Position numbers and translations under genes: made by a program
Notes under the pieces: model-generated
What the model was told of the DNA's origin: nothing
The model's input: only the letters and a program-made list of their open reading frames with translations
The model's database searches: none
Origin: JAWCQZ01 sp038869515 [NCBI: Halobacteria archaeon]
Lineage (GTDB): Archaea; Halobacteriota; Syntropharchaeia; JACQPP01
Direction: 5' to 3'
DNA: 64,000 nt
Assembly (NCBI GenBank): GCA_038869515.1
Contig: JAWCQZ010000001.1
Coordinates: forward strand, 317,150 to 381,149
Shown: piece by piece, positions 7,171 to 16,178 of the stretch
Layout of the letters: each line of letters begins with the position of its first letter
Position numbering within the stretch: position 1 is the first letter of the stretch

Positions 7171-8576
7171 TGGCTCGCACCGGCTTCCGGAGAACGGGGG
7201 GCAAGGGAAAGTGGACTTGCGGGCGGGGGAAAGAGAGGACCCGACCCCTCCCCACCCCCGACAACTCGGCCCAACTCATCATCGTCACGGGATTCATCGT
7301 CGCCATCGCCCTCATCGCGGTGACCGTCATGCTGAACGACATCATCTACGCCACCAACACCGCCTCCATTGAGACCCTCCGCTCGACCAAGTTCGACGCC
7401 GAGGAGGTCCTCGCCCTGGTCCGGCAAGAGGTCGCGTTCACCCGGAGGTCCGTCCCCGACGCAGACGGGCTGGCCCTCCACATGACCAACTTCACCCGCA
7501 ACCTGTCGAAGCTCTACGGCGCCCGGGGCATCGCGGTGGACCTGAACTGGAGCGGCGCGGTCTATGGGAACTCCGCGGTCCGGAACACCTCCTCCAGTCC
7601 GGCGGCCATTGCCTACTGCGGCGACGCCAGCCGCGGGGGGGCGAACGAGTCGGGCCTCAGAACGTGGATGACCGACCTGGGACTCAACTTCACGGATTAC
7701 AGCTTCAACGGGAGATGCGACGACCAGACCCACAGCGCCGCGAACCGGCTGTTTGTCAACCTGTGCCGGGGTTCGGTCACGACCGAGAACAACTGGCGAT
7801 GCAACACCTCGGACCCCACTGTGGCCCTCAACGTCAGCACCGTCATCTTCGAGTTCGACCAGCTCTCCCCGAAGTACTCCATCGGCATCTACTCGAACCT
7901 CTACTGCGGCTCCACGGACAACGACTCCGTCGGCGGGAACTTCCTGAACCGGACCCAGTGCCAGACGCTCCAGAACTGGACCTATCTGGGGGGAACCCTC
8001 ATCAAAACCGGAAGCAACGACACCTCCAGCCCCAACAACACCTCCATCCTCGACCTCTTCACCGTGAGCTACCACAACGCAGCGACGCGACCTCCGAACG
8101 CCGTCGCCATCGAGAGGCACGGCTTCGATGTGCGGCGGGTCGTCACGGCCCCGGTGTCCGCAGGTTGCCTGGTCAACAACAGCACGACCGGAGCCCTCAA
8201 GAACGCCCCCAACGAGTCCCTGGTGAACTTCAGCCGGGGAGGCCTCGTCTTCCAGCGAGGGTCGAGTCCGCCCACCGTCCCGCCCAACCTCACCACTTAC
8301 ATCAGCGAGGCCGCGGACGACTGCGACCCGGTGGACCTGTGCGACTACGGGGGGACGGGGGTGTGCGGCATAGCGGTCAACTGGACCTACGGCAGCGGCA
8401 AAATCTACCACTTCCCTCACCTCCAGGGCGAGTTGCGCAACAGCAACCGGGTCATCATCAACGATCCGGACAACCTGCGGCCGATTTTCAATCTCTTCCC
8501 CCACGGGGGTGATTGCCGCATTGTCGTGAAGGTCTCTCTGGGGGGCGTGACCTATACGAGCACGCTCTACTGCTGA
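7170..8576 (+). CDS. Pilin-like protein A3 (DUF7261-like)
   Basis: This 468-residue protein has about 34 basic N-terminal residues before AQLIIVTGFIVAIALIAVTVML. The pattern of a Gln after a charged stretch at the start of a single helix is that of haloarchaeal DUF7261-type pilin-like proteins. The long extracellular part has repeated Cys residues (likely disulfides) and many N-x-S/T sites (NRTQ, NTSS, NNSTTG). The GTG start overlaps the A2 stop. The equivalent in operon B (16175) is only 140 residues, so this copy has gained or kept about 330 extra residues of unknown fold. Confidence 0.7.
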   Translation: MARTGFRRTGGKGKWTCGRGKERTRPLPTPDNSAQLIIVTGFIVAIALIAVTVMLNDIIYATNTASIETLRSTKFDAEEVLALVRQEVAFTRRSVPDADGLALHMTNFTRNLSKLYGARGIAVDLNWSGAVYGNSAVRNTSSSPAAIAYCGDASRGGANESGLRTWMTDLGLNFTDYSFNGRCDDQTHSAANRLFVNLCRGSVTTENNWRCNTSDPTVALNVSTVIFEFDQLSPKYSIGIYSNLYCGSTDNDSVGGNFLNRTQCQTLQNWTYLGGTLIKTGSNDTSSPNNTSILDLFTVSYHNAATRPPNAVAIERHGFDVRRVVTAPVSAGCLVNNSTTGALKNAPNESLVNFSRGGLVFQRGSSPPTVPPNLTTYISEAADDCDPVDLCDYGGTGVCGIAVNWTYGSGKIYHFPHLQGELRNSNRVIINDPDNLRPIFNLFPHGGDCRIVVKVSLGGVTYTSTLYC

Positions 8577-8580
8577 CGCC

Positions 8581-9606
8581 ATGGACCCGAAATCCCGCCT
8601 CCGCACCGATTCATCGGGAGTCAGCACCGTCACCGGCTACATCATGACCTTCTTCATCGCCAGCATCATCCTCGGAATCACCATCCTTTCGAGCCAGACC
8701 TTGGTCTCCACCTACGGGGATGTCGTCGCGCGGAGGTCCCTGGAGACCATCGGGACAAACCTCGTCCTGCGCATCGTGCAGATGGACCGGGTGATCGCGT
8801 CGGCCGGGGCCAGTGCCAGCGACATCGCCGCGGTGAACACCACGATTGAGATTCCCCTGGAAGCCGGTAAGCAACCCTATACCATCGACGTCACAGACAC
8901 CGCCCTGACCCTCCAAACGAAGGAGGGGTCCGCGACCCAGGTCAAAATCCCCCTCAACATCAGCACTCCGCTCATCGGCCGCACCATCTCCAGCGGGGGG
9001 GGAAAGTTGGACATGGTCTACGACCCGGCTCTCGGGAAACTCGACGTGGCCTACGAGGGGGGCGGGGCCGAGAACGCCCTCTACAACGCCACCAAGGGGG
9101 CCCCCGAGTGCGTCACGGGCTTCTCCCCCTGCACCGCAAAATCCGACATCATCAAGTCGAGGGACTCCATCGGAGGAACGGTGGAGCCGAATCAGCCAAA
9201 TACCCTGGATGCCTGCACCGATGGAGCCGCGGGGGCCTACCAATCGGACGAATCCGTGGACCAGATCAAAATCACCGACCTCACGGACAACACTTTTACA
9301 ACGGGGGATACGGTCCGGGTGGAGGTGAAGGTGTACTGCTTCACGTCTGGGACCTGCGGCAGCTCGGGGAACTGCATCGACGTCTTCTACACCACCGACG
9401 CCGCGAGCCCCTCCTGGTCCCAGCAGGGCTCCGCGTCACCCTGCGCCGCCGGACAGGGGTTCCAGACCCACGCATTCGCCTTCCCTCTGGGGAGCCCCGC
9501 AGGGACCCACGCGGTCCGGGGCGTCCTCCGCTACAACGAGGTTGCGTCGGCGTGCCCCGGGAGCGCCTGGAGCGACAAGGACGACGTCGCCTTCGTGGTT
9601 CGATGA
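8581..9606 (+). CDS. Pilin-like protein A4
   Basis: This 341-residue protein has the pilin-like start SSGVSTVTGYIMTFFIASIILG at residues 11-32, of the archaeal type-IV pilin form (VSxVxG) but without the Glu at position 5, as in minor pilins. Residues 50-200 form a beta-rich domain with SLETIGTNLVLRIVQMDR. The C-terminal 120 residues (VDQIKITDLTDNTFTTGDTVRVEVKVYC and onward, with four Cys) look like an Ig/CARDB-type domain. The stop overlaps the A5 start (ATGA). The equivalent in operon B is the 916-residue protein at 16594. Confidence 0.7.
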   Translation: MDPKSRLRTDSSGVSTVTGYIMTFFIASIILGITILSSQTLVSTYGDVVARRSLETIGTNLVLRIVQMDRVIASAGASASDIAAVNTTIEIPLEAGKQPYTIDVTDTALTLQTKEGSATQVKIPLNISTPLIGRTISSGGGKLDMVYDPALGKLDVAYEGGGAENALYNATKGAPECVTGFSPCTAKSDIIKSRDSIGGTVEPNQPNTLDACTDGAAGAYQSDESVDQIKITDLTDNTFTTGDTVRVEVKVYCFTSGTCGSSGNCIDVFYTTDAASPSWSQQGSASPCAAGQGFQTHAFAFPLGSPAGTHAVRGVLRYNEVASACPGSAWSDKDDVAFVVR

Positions 9607-10436
9607 CACAGGCCCGCAGCAGGAGGGTGGAGGGAACGTCCGGTGGGATGGACCGGGACGACCGGGCCGTCTCCGAGGTCGTTGGCTACCTCATCATCTT
9701 CGCCATCGTCATGCTCGCCATGAGCGTCATCTATGTGAACTCGCTCTCGGCCATGCTGCGGACCGAGGAGCAGAGCTACCTGGCCAACGTGGACCAGAGT
9801 TTCAAAGTCATGTCCTTCAACATCAACCGCATCCTGGCGGGAAGCGCCCCCGCCCAGAGCATGGAGGTCCGGCTCCGGGACTCGACCATTTCCCTCCTGC
9901 AGAAGTCCACCCTGAACGTCTCCTGGATGAACCGGACCTCCGGCGGGAACGACACGACCGGCGTCGAGACCCTGGCCACCGTGGAGCACTATTTCCGGGA
10001 CCGGAAAATCGCCTACGAGGGCGGGGGGGTCTGGACGAAGAGCCCCGACGGGGGGGTGGCCATGCTCTCCGCCCCGCCTTTCATCGTCGATAACACCACC
10101 GTCATCCCTTACGCCACTCTCTCTACGGCGAACACCTCCCGCTCCGGTCGCAGCCTTGTCCACGTTGAGTTAGAGGTCCCCTGCCGCGTCCTGGGCCAAT
10201 GCGCGCCCCCGGTGGAGACGAAGATCAACGCCACCCGGGTCACGCTCAACGTGACCAGCGAATATTGCGACGGGTGGAAGACCTTCTTCGAGAGGACCCT
10301 CGAGTTCGCCGCCGCCCACTTCGACGACGCCGACTGCGCGGACAACCGGGTCATCGCCAACGTGACCCGGCGGCTGAGCGGGGCCAACACCACCCTCCAC
10401 CTCGCCGATGTCGCCATGCAGGGGAGCATCCAGTGA
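9603..10436 (+). CDS. Pilin-like protein A5 (DUF7289-like)
   Basis: This 277-residue protein reads DRDDRAVSEVVGYLIIFAIVML at residues 17-38. AVSEVVG with Glu at +5 after the likely cleavage site is the form seen in archaeal pilins and DUF7289-type proteins. Downstream are conserved features shared with A6 and B5: ATVEHYFRDRKIAYEGGGVWTKSPDGGVAMLSAPPF, quoted here only in part. The shared logic is an (I)AYExGG stretch followed by PDGG. The start could also be the internal ATG at 9648. The equivalent in operon B is at 19341. Confidence 0.75.
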   Translation: MTQARSRRVEGTSGGMDRDDRAVSEVVGYLIIFAIVMLAMSVIYVNSLSAMLRTEEQSYLANVDQSFKVMSFNINRILAGSAPAQSMEVRLRDSTISLLQKSTLNVSWMNRTSGGNDTTGVETLATVEHYFRDRKIAYEGGGVWTKSPDGGVAMLSAPPFIVDNTTVIPYATLSTANTSRSGRSLVHVELEVPCRVLGQCAPPVETKINATRVTLNVTSEYCDGWKTFFERTLEFAAAHFDDADCADNRVIANVTRRLSGANTTLHLADVAMQGSIQ

Positions 10437-10539
10437 CGCCGTCACCCCAGGAAACCCGCACGCCGGAGCGGGTGGCGGGCGTGAGGAGGGCACACCCTCC
10501 TCCCGCGGTGTGGTTTTCCCGGCCCGGAGGCAAGTGGGG
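10437..10539. other. Gap inside operon A with inverted repeats
   Basis: The 103 bases between A5 and A6 contain GC-rich inverted repeats (for example GGAGGGCACACCCTCC near 10481-10502) and then a Shine-Dalgarno-like GGAGG at 10526-10530, nine bases before the A6 start. The hairpin may set a partial stop or an RNA-processing point between A5 and A6. Confidence 0.4.
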
Positions 10540-12348
10540 ATGATGAAACAGCGGGGGGCCCGGGACGATTTCATCGGAGATTGGGACGGCGCCGAGGAGG
10601 TCATGGGGGTCCTCATGCTCCTGGGAATCTTCGCCATCTCCCTCGCGGTCATCTACGCCGGGGGGGTCCCATCTCTCCAAGCGAGCCAGTCCGGGGCGAG
10701 CCTCCAGCAGGTCGAGCAGGCGTTCACCGCCCTCGACTCGAAACTGAGCAAGGCGGCCCTCGGGGAGTCGCCGAGCCAGTCTGTGGAGGTCAATCTGGCC
10801 GGGGGAGCGCTCACGCTGCGGAACACCTCCTGGATGAACATCACTTTCAAGGACTCGGCCGGGACACTCATCGGCTGCATCAACGTCTCCCTCGGGACCC
10901 TTGAATACACGAAGGAGAACCGCACCATCGCCTACGAGAGCGGGGGGCTCTTCGCCAGATATCCCGACGGCGGTCAGGCGTTCCTCTCCCCCCCCGAGCT
11001 CCACTACGACGGAGAGACGCTGACCCTCCCTATCATCCAGCTCAACGGGACGGGCAGCCAGTCGGGGGCGGGGACCACCACGGTCCGCATCGACACCTCG
11101 AACCAGCCGGTGGTCTATTTCCCGAACGGCAGCGCCACCGGGTGCGGAACGAACGCCCTCAACCGGGTCAACCCGCTGGAGGAGGTCACGGTCAACGTCA
11201 CCGTCCGGAGCGATTACTGGCAGGCGTGGGCCGCAGCGATGCGGCGCCAGACCAGCATCACCGCGTCCACGGACAACACGAACCAACTGGCGATCGCCCA
11301 GTTTGGCACCGAGACCGCCACCACGCCGTTCCAGCAGGGGGTCTTCGCCGCGACGGCGCTGAAGCTCTACAACTCGGCGGAGGTCTGGTCCTACAACTCC
11401 GCCACCCAGACTTGCGGCTCCGGCGCCCAGGAGGGGGATGTGGCCGCCGCCAATTCCATCGAACTGCAGAGCAGCGCCAAGGTTTACGGGAACGCCAGCA
11501 CGGAGGGGACCATCACCCTCCGGAGCAGCGCGCGGGTGGTGGACGGCCCCAACCCCATCACCTCGGGCATCTGCAAGGCGGCCTCGGTGGTCAACGAGGG
11601 GGCCGGGTGCGACGGGGGCATCCAAGCTGCGGCTTCCATCTCCTCCATGCCCTCGGTGGACGGGACCGTCGCGAGCAAGATATCGAGCTACTCCGACCCC
11701 GCCGTGAACGAGAACGCGGAGAACGGCGCAGGGTGCGGAATTTCGGACTCCGATTTCGTGCTGAACCTCGGCAACAGCGCCTCCTGCACCCTCACGGCGG
11801 GGCAGTATTATGTCACCGAGGTGGACCTGGGCAACTCGGCGACCCTCATCCTCGACACCTCCGCGGGCGGCATCGACATCGCGGTGGACAACACCGGCGC
11901 CACATCCAAGTTCGATCTGGGCAACAGCGCCATCATCGAGGTGCGGGGGAGCAACAACAACCCCGTCAACTACTACCTGGACAGCGGTCTCAAACCCGCC
12001 CTCGCGAATTCCGCGAAATTGACCATGCAGAACGACGGCGGGGGCGGGGACGCCAACCTCCGCAACACCAGCCGCCACCGGGTGTGGCTCCACTCCGGCT
12101 CGGGCACGTGGACCATTGACAACAGCGCCTACTTCGTGGGCGTCATGTACGGGCCGAAGAACAACGTGGTGGTTCAGAACTCCGGGAAGGTGTGCGGCGC
12201 CCTCATCGGATACGCGGTGGACCTCAAGAACTCCCAGAGGGTGGACTTCGACGTGAACCTGAAGAACGTCCAGCTCTTCTCCAGCGTCCCCCTGGTCATC
12301 CAGTACCTCCACCTCAGCGGGAACCGGCTGAACGTCACGCTGGGCTGA
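10540..12348 (+). CDS. Pilin-like protein A6 with DUF7305-like beta-helix
   Basis: This 602-residue protein has the start WDGAEEVMGVLMLLGIFAIS (residues 15-34), a pilin-like helix with Glu before the hydrophobic run. Residues 50-230 repeat the A5/B5 plan (IAYESGGLFARYPDGGQ). Residues about 260-590 form a repetitive beta-structure with many Asn-Ser pairs (SIELQSSAKVYGN, VDLGNSATLILDTS, IDNSAYFVGVMYGP). This resembles DUF7305/bactofilin-like beta-helices found on PilX-like proteins. Operon B has no counterpart. The ATG at 10540 is preferred because a GGAGG precedes it. It is likely the tip or adhesive subunit (inference). Confidence 0.75.
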   Translation: MMKQRGARDDFIGDWDGAEEVMGVLMLLGIFAISLAVIYAGGVPSLQASQSGASLQQVEQAFTALDSKLSKAALGESPSQSVEVNLAGGALTLRNTSWMNITFKDSAGTLIGCINVSLGTLEYTKENRTIAYESGGLFARYPDGGQAFLSPPELHYDGETLTLPIIQLNGTGSQSGAGTTTVRIDTSNQPVVYFPNGSATGCGTNALNRVNPLEEVTVNVTVRSDYWQAWAAAMRRQTSITASTDNTNQLAIAQFGTETATTPFQQGVFAATALKLYNSAEVWSYNSATQTCGSGAQEGDVAAANSIELQSSAKVYGNASTEGTITLRSSARVVDGPNPITSGICKAASVVNEGAGCDGGIQAAASISSMPSVDGTVASKISSYSDPAVNENAENGAGCGISDSDFVLNLGNSASCTLTAGQYYVTEVDLGNSATLILDTSAGGIDIAVDNTGATSKFDLGNSAIIEVRGSNNNPVNYYLDSGLKPALANSAKLTMQNDGGGGDANLRNTSRHRVWLHSGSGTWTIDNSAYFVGVMYGPKNNVVVQNSGKVCGALIGYAVDLKNSQRVDFDVNLKNVQLFSSVPLVIQYLHLSGNRLNVTLG

Positions 12349-12349
12349 G

Positions 12350-12751
12350 TCAGAACACCCGCTTCACTCCCGGAATCAGGTCGAAGTCCCCGTCCGCGGA
12401 GTAGATTTCCTTCACGCCCAGCCGCTCCATCTGGGCGGCGATGACAAGGTCGTCCCAGAGGTCCCCGGAGAGACCCGTCTTCGCCTGAAGCGCGGCCGCG
12501 GCGGTGAAATCGGTGTAGAGGGTCTCGGCCTTCACAAGCGCCTCCAGGTTTTTCACCGCGGCCAGGAAGGTCGCCGTCAACCGCGGCTTCTTCTGCCTCC
12601 TCAGGTAGGCGGTCACCTGCTGCACGACGAGTGTGGAGGTCGCGGTCTCTTCGCCCCTCTCCACCCGCCGCACGATCTCGCGTGCCCGCAACCCGTGCCG
12701 GAGATCTCCCGCGAGGTGGTAGATGAAGACGCTGGCGTCGATGAACCTCAT
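12350..12751 (-). CDS. PIN-domain ribonuclease (VapC-like)
   Basis: This 133-residue PIN-domain protein has the expected acidic residues: D5 in MRFIDASVFIYHL, a Glu in the LEALVKAETLYTDF region, and D96/D115-type residues in GDLWDDLVIAAQMERLG and IYSADGDFDLIPGVKRVF. The length is normal for VapC toxins. No recognisable VapB-type antitoxin is next to it; the 129 bases upstream hold only the promoter of the SCP2-like gene. It may be an orphan toxin or a housekeeping PIN nuclease. It ends two bases from the convergent A6 stop. Confidence 0.85.
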   Translation of the reverse strand: MRFIDASVFIYHLAGDLRHGLRAREIVRRVERGEETATSTLVVQQVTAYLRRQKKPRLTATFLAAVKNLEALVKAETLYTDFTAAAALQAKTGLSGDLWDDLVIAAQMERLGVKEIYSADGDFDLIPGVKRVF

Positions 12752-12852
12752 TCAATCTCGCCCGGGGCGTTCTCGATGCCCCAAGTTTGACCCGACGAGG
12801 GCGGCGCGAATGCCGCGCCGCCGAGGGGAGTCCCGCGGCGACGGCGATGGAC

Positions 12853-12860
12853 TCTTATAC
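12853..12860 (+). promoter_or_regulatory. TATA box of the SCP2-like gene
   Basis: TCTTATAC is centred about 24 bases before the ATG at 12881 and only 18 before the alternative GTG at 12875, which favours the ATG. Confidence 0.5.
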
Positions 12861-12880
12861 TCCTTGAGGGACCGGTGGCG

Positions 12881-13285
12881 ATGGCCGCGCCAGAACTCGT
12901 CCTCCCCCCGAAGCCCAACGGCCTCATCTCGACCATGAAGTTCGTCGTGGAGGCGAACCTCAAGGATCCGAAGAAGGCCGAGGCGGCCTCGAAGATGAAC
13001 CTGGTGGCCTCGGTCGAGACCGACTACAACACCACCGCCACCCTCCGGTTCAGGGACGGGAAAATCATCTTCGAGAACGGCGCCGCCTCCGACGCCGAGG
13101 TCCACATGAAGGGGGACTTCGCCACCCTCGCGAAGGTCACGGCCCGGGAGATGCACCCCCTGCGGGCGATGCTCACCGGGAAAATCAGGGTCAGTGGTTC
13201 GAAGTGGAAGGGAATGAAACTCCAGAAACTCACGATTCTGCCGAAGGAGATGGCCCGGGACCGGAAGAGGAAGACGAAGTCCTAG
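12881..13285 (+). CDS. SCP2 sterol-binding-like protein
   Basis: This 134-residue protein reads as an SCP2-like fold. The pattern is TMKFVVEANLKDPKKAEAASKMNLVASVETDYNTTATLRF, given here only in part, then GKIIFENGAASDAEVHMKGDFATLAKV and MLTGKIRVSGSKWKGMKLQKL. The strand-helix order, with a G(K/R)(I/V)xVxG strand near the end, is typical of small single-domain SCP2 proteins that bind lipids. It converges on and overlaps the hydrolase gene by four bases. A second SCP2-like gene is at 35153. Confidence 0.7.
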   Translation: MAAPELVLPPKPNGLISTMKFVVEANLKDPKKAEAASKMNLVASVETDYNTTATLRFRDGKIIFENGAASDAEVHMKGDFATLAKVTAREMHPLRAMLTGKIRVSGSKWKGMKLQKLTILPKEMARDRKRKTKS

Positions 13286-13908
13286 AGGCGGGCCTGCGAG
13301 AGCCACTCCGCCACCTCTCGCGCCGGCCCCTCCACGCCCTGCATCCAGACGTGGTCCCCGTCGAGCATCACGAGTCTCTTCGGGCCGGGGAGCCCCTCCA
13401 CCCACGCCTTCAGTTTCCCGGTCGGGACGAAGGGGTCGCTCTTCCCCGACACGACGAGGACCGGGCAGGGCAGTCTGGCGGGGAACTTGAACAGGGAGAC
13501 CGGCGGCGAGACCAGAGCCACGGCCTCCACCCGCAGGTCGGAGGCGGCCAGCCGCGCCCCAATCCATGCTCCGAAGGAGTAGCCCGCCACGGCGACTCGC
13601 CGGAAACCCCGGGCGGCGAGGAAGTCGAGGGCCGCCCGGGCGTCTTCAACAGCCCCCCACTCTCGGGCTCCGTCGGTGTAACGGGGTTGAGTCGCGGCCC
13701 TCGCCCCCACGCCGCGGAAGTTGAACCGGAGGGTCGCAAAAGCGGGGGCGAGAGCCTCCTCCAGGGCGCCGACCACAGGGTCGTCCATGGAGCCGCCGTA
13801 CCGGGGGTGGGGGTGGAGGAGGAGGGCTGCGCATTCGGAGCCCTCTGGAGTTCGCAAGACCCCCTCCAGGCGGAAGGGGCCGCCGGGGAAGCGGACGGAT
13901 CCCGTCAC
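13282..13908 (-). CDS. Alpha/beta hydrolase (COG2945-like)
   Basis: This 208-residue hydrolase has the COG2945 signature LLLHPHPRYGGSMDDPVVGAL, then LRFNFRGVGAR. The nucleophile elbow GYSFGAW contains the Ser (about residue 108), an Asp lies in VSGKSDPFVP, and a His in LDGDHVWMQG completes the triad. These proteins are small serine hydrolases of unknown substrate. The GTG start overlaps the stop of the upstream membrane-protein gene (GTGA), which suggests translational coupling. Confidence 0.85.
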   Translation of the reverse strand: MTGSVRFPGGPFRLEGVLRTPEGSECAALLLHPHPRYGGSMDDPVVGALEEALAPAFATLRFNFRGVGARAATQPRYTDGAREWGAVEDARAALDFLAARGFRRVAVAGYSFGAWIGARLAASDLRVEAVALVSPPVSLFKFPARLPCPVLVVSGKSDPFVPTGKLKAWVEGLPGPKRLVMLDGDHVWMQGVEGPAREVAEWLSQARL

Positions 13909-14468
13909 GACTTGAGGGCCAGGAGAACAAGGGCCAGGACCAGGCCCGCGTTCATCACCATGGAGAGGACCAGCACGATGTAGAGGACCGGCCGCTCCAG
14001 GGTGAAGACCTGCCTCCAGGTGGCTTCCCGCAGGGGCGGCGGGGGGGCGGAGGGCGGGGGCGCTTTCAGGAGGGCGGGGAGCCGGACGGTCCCCGCCTCG
14101 AAGTCGAACTCCAGGGGGGAGTAGGTCCCGCTCCGGTCCGCCAGGCCCGGGGAGACCGGGACGAGGAAGACCCCCTGGGGCCGCAGATCCACCTCCCGGA
14201 AGAAGGAGGCGGCCCCCACGAGGCGGTGCTTGAAGTTGTAGGCGTCCCCGGTGGACATCCTTCGCTGGACCTCCTGGAGATTGGGGAACCGGTCGTGCGA
14301 TGCGACGGTCTCCCGGGCGGCCGCGGCGTAGGCCTCCAGGAACGCCTGGGCCACCCGGTTCATCTTGTTCGGGTAGCGGCTCTGGAAGAGGGCCCGGAAC
14401 GACTCCAGTTCCACTTCGGCCCGGGGAGGAGCCGAGCCCTTCCACCGGGAGTAGCGGGCCTCCTCCAT
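13905..14468 (-). CDS. Protein with one C-terminal membrane helix, unknown
   Basis: This 187-residue protein has a helical soluble part (ELESFRALFQSRYPNKMNRVAQ, AYAAAARETVASHD), a beta-rich middle (LRPQGVFLVPVSPG, GTYSPLEFDFEAGTVRLPAL), a Pro-rich linker, and a C-terminal hydrophobic helix (LYIVLVLSMVMNAGLVLALVLLAL). I do not recognise the family. The ATG at 14468 lies about 25 bases from a TTTTAA box (14491-14496) and is preferred over upstream starts. It lies between the two pilin operons but is transcribed the other way, coupled to the hydrolase gene. Confidence 0.65.
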   Translation of the reverse strand: MEEARYSRWKGSAPPRAEVELESFRALFQSRYPNKMNRVAQAFLEAYAAAARETVASHDRFPNLQEVQRRMSTGDAYNFKHRLVGAASFFREVDLRPQGVFLVPVSPGLADRSGTYSPLEFDFEAGTVRLPALLKAPPPSAPPPPLREATWRQVFTLERPVLYIVLVLSMVMNAGLVLALVLLALKS

Positions 14469-14589
14469 CCCCCGGAAACAGCGGGCCCCATTAAAAGCCA
14501 TTTCTTCCGACGCATCGCGATTCGGCACCCGCCCGTCCTCCGCGTAGGTCTCCGTGGAAACCGGGCGCCATCCATGGGTGAAAAATCGG

Positions 14590-14597
14590 TTTTATTA
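14590..14597 (+). promoter_or_regulatory. TATA box of pilin operon B
   Basis: TTTTATTA is centred about 25 bases before the ATG at 14619, giving a leaderless transcript for operon B. Confidence 0.6.
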
Positions 14598-14618
14598 GGT
14601 GCAGAGAGAGAGAAGCGA

Positions 14619-15626
14619 ATGGGGAGCAACGGGAGGGGCCACCTCCTCCATCGCGAGCCGCCCGACACGGAGTTTTCCTCTCGCCCCCCACTGGCCCGCG
14701 ACGACCGGGCCGCCACGGCCGTGCTCGACTTCCTCATGGGGTTCCTCGTCTTCACCCCCTCCCTCTTCTTCGTCCTCCAGGCCGCCCCCTCCCTCTACAC
14801 CGCCTTCCAGCAGGACGAGGTCTCCCTCCACCCGGTCGCCTACCGGACCTCGGTGGTCCTCGTAGAGGACCCCGGCCTCGCGGTGAACGGCTCCCTCAAC
14901 GCCTCCGACTGGGAGAGCTATGTCTCCAACGCGACCGCCATAGCCAGGGTGGGCCTCGCGAAGAGCCGGGACGACCCCAACCTCCTCACCCTCCCCAAAA
15001 TCGGGGCCCTGCGGAACCTCTCGGCCAACCTCTCCCTCGACAATCTGCGCGTCGAGTTGGGCATCAACGCGAGCCGCAACAACCCCCGGTACAACATTTC
15101 CCTCCAGCGGTTCGCGAGCAACAGCAGCAGGCCCCTCTACGCCACAGACCTGAGCGGGACGAGGCTCCTGGCCGTGGGCCATCCGGTGGCCGGCGCGGAG
15201 AACCGGGAGCGGGTGGAGCGCGTCGTGGCTCTGGAGGACCCGGCCGGCAACCTCTCCCGGTCCGGGAGCCTGAGCACGACGGACGCCGCGACCCAGGTGG
15301 ACATCGCCACCTTCTCGGCGGTCCCCCCCGTGGCCTCCTTCACCGCCACCATCACCGGCAAGTGGGCCGACCCCCCGGCCGCGGCCCGCCTGAGGGTGAA
15401 CTTCAACGGGGGTCCGGTCGAGTATGACGCCAACATCCCTCCGGCGGCGGACGGAGACCTCATCAAGACCCACGACCTCACCGCGGCCCTGAACGCCTAC
15501 CCTGCCGGGATCCCGGTCACCATCGACATCACCATCAAGAACACGCTGGGCTCCTACCTCCTGACCGGGACTGACCGGACCGGCGGCGGCCGGCCGGCGG
15601 GCAAACTTGTCGTGGAGGTGTGGTAG
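14619..15626 (+). CDS. Pilin-like protein B1 (paralogue of A1)
   Basis: This 335-residue protein has about 30 hydrophilic residues, then DDRAATAVLDFLMGFLVFTPSLFFVLQ (residues 28-54, shown in part). The xxLDFLMG form matches A1's SLDFLFG and DUF7287-type proteins. The extracellular part has many N-x-S/T sites (NLSANLS, NASRNN, NISL, NSSR) and a C-terminal Ig-like domain ending in VVEVW, as A1 ends in SVRVW. It lacks the lamin-tail domain of A1. It opens operon B and abuts B2. Confidence 0.75.
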   Translation: MGSNGRGHLLHREPPDTEFSSRPPLARDDRAATAVLDFLMGFLVFTPSLFFVLQAAPSLYTAFQQDEVSLHPVAYRTSVVLVEDPGLAVNGSLNASDWESYVSNATAIARVGLAKSRDDPNLLTLPKIGALRNLSANLSLDNLRVELGINASRNNPRYNISLQRFASNSSRPLYATDLSGTRLLAVGHPVAGAENRERVERVVALEDPAGNLSRSGSLSTTDAATQVDIATFSAVPPVASFTATITGKWADPPAAARLRVNFNGGPVEYDANIPPAADGDLIKTHDLTAALNAYPAGIPVTIDITIKNTLGSYLLTGTDRTGGGRPAGKLVVEVW

Positions 15627-16178
15627 ATGGCGAGCCCGCCTCCGCCGGCCGCCCGAAGGGCGACGATTCTCTCCCGCGACGACCGGGGGAGTTCCCAGGT
15701 CCTGGAGGGCTTCGCGGCGGGCTCCCTCGTCATCCTCGCCCTCCTCACCGTGGCCCAGACCAAGTCGGTCCTCGTCCCCCTCTCGGAGCAGACCCTCGAC
15801 GTGAACCTCGAACTCGCGGGCAAGGACGCCCTCTACGCCATCGGGGACTCCCGGCTCGCCGCCCTGGTGGGCGAAATCAACACCTCCTATGCGGTCCCGT
15901 CCAACTTGAGCGCCGAGGTGGCGAACCTCCTCCCCGCCCGCGCCCGGGCGAACTACTACCTGGGGTTCGTGAACAACTCCACGGGGCTGGTCCACTACCG
16001 GAGCCTCTCCCCCTACGTCCGGCCCCCCGAAAACGGGGTCACCGTCCGCCACTATCTCGTCCTCTACAACGACCAACTGGCCAGCACCTCGCCCCTCAAG
16101 GTCAACCTGAGCAACGAGTCCTCGGGCTCCACCCTGCCCCGCGCGGCCCTCCTGGGCCTGGAGCTCTGGTGGCTGTGA
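15627..16178 (+). CDS. Pilin-like protein B2 (paralogue of A2, DUF7288-like)
   Basis: This 183-residue protein reads DDRGSSQVLEGFAAGSLVILALLTVAQ at residues 18-44 (given in part). The LEGFAAG form mirrors LEGFSAA in A2. The soluble domain carries the same LDVNLELAGKDALYAIGD motif as A2's LHVEAQLQFYGRDILAALDD, so the two are true paralogues. It ends LELWWL, as A2 ends LTLWRL. It overlaps B3 by four bases. A structural role in a surface filament is inferred. Confidence 0.75.
   Translation: MASPPPPAARRATILSRDDRGSSQVLEGFAAGSLVILALLTVAQTKSVLVPLSEQTLDVNLELAGKDALYAIGDSRLAALVGEINTSYAVPSNLSAEVANLLPARARANYYLGFVNNSTGLVHYRSLSPYVRPPENGVTVRHYLVLYNDQLASTSPLKVNLSNESSGSTLPRAALLGLELWWL

Noticed and set aside
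12748-12963. 71-codon leftward ORF overlapping the PIN gene start, considered as an antitoxin
   Set aside because: Overlaps the opposite SCP2-like gene and its promoter, and has no VapB-like features.
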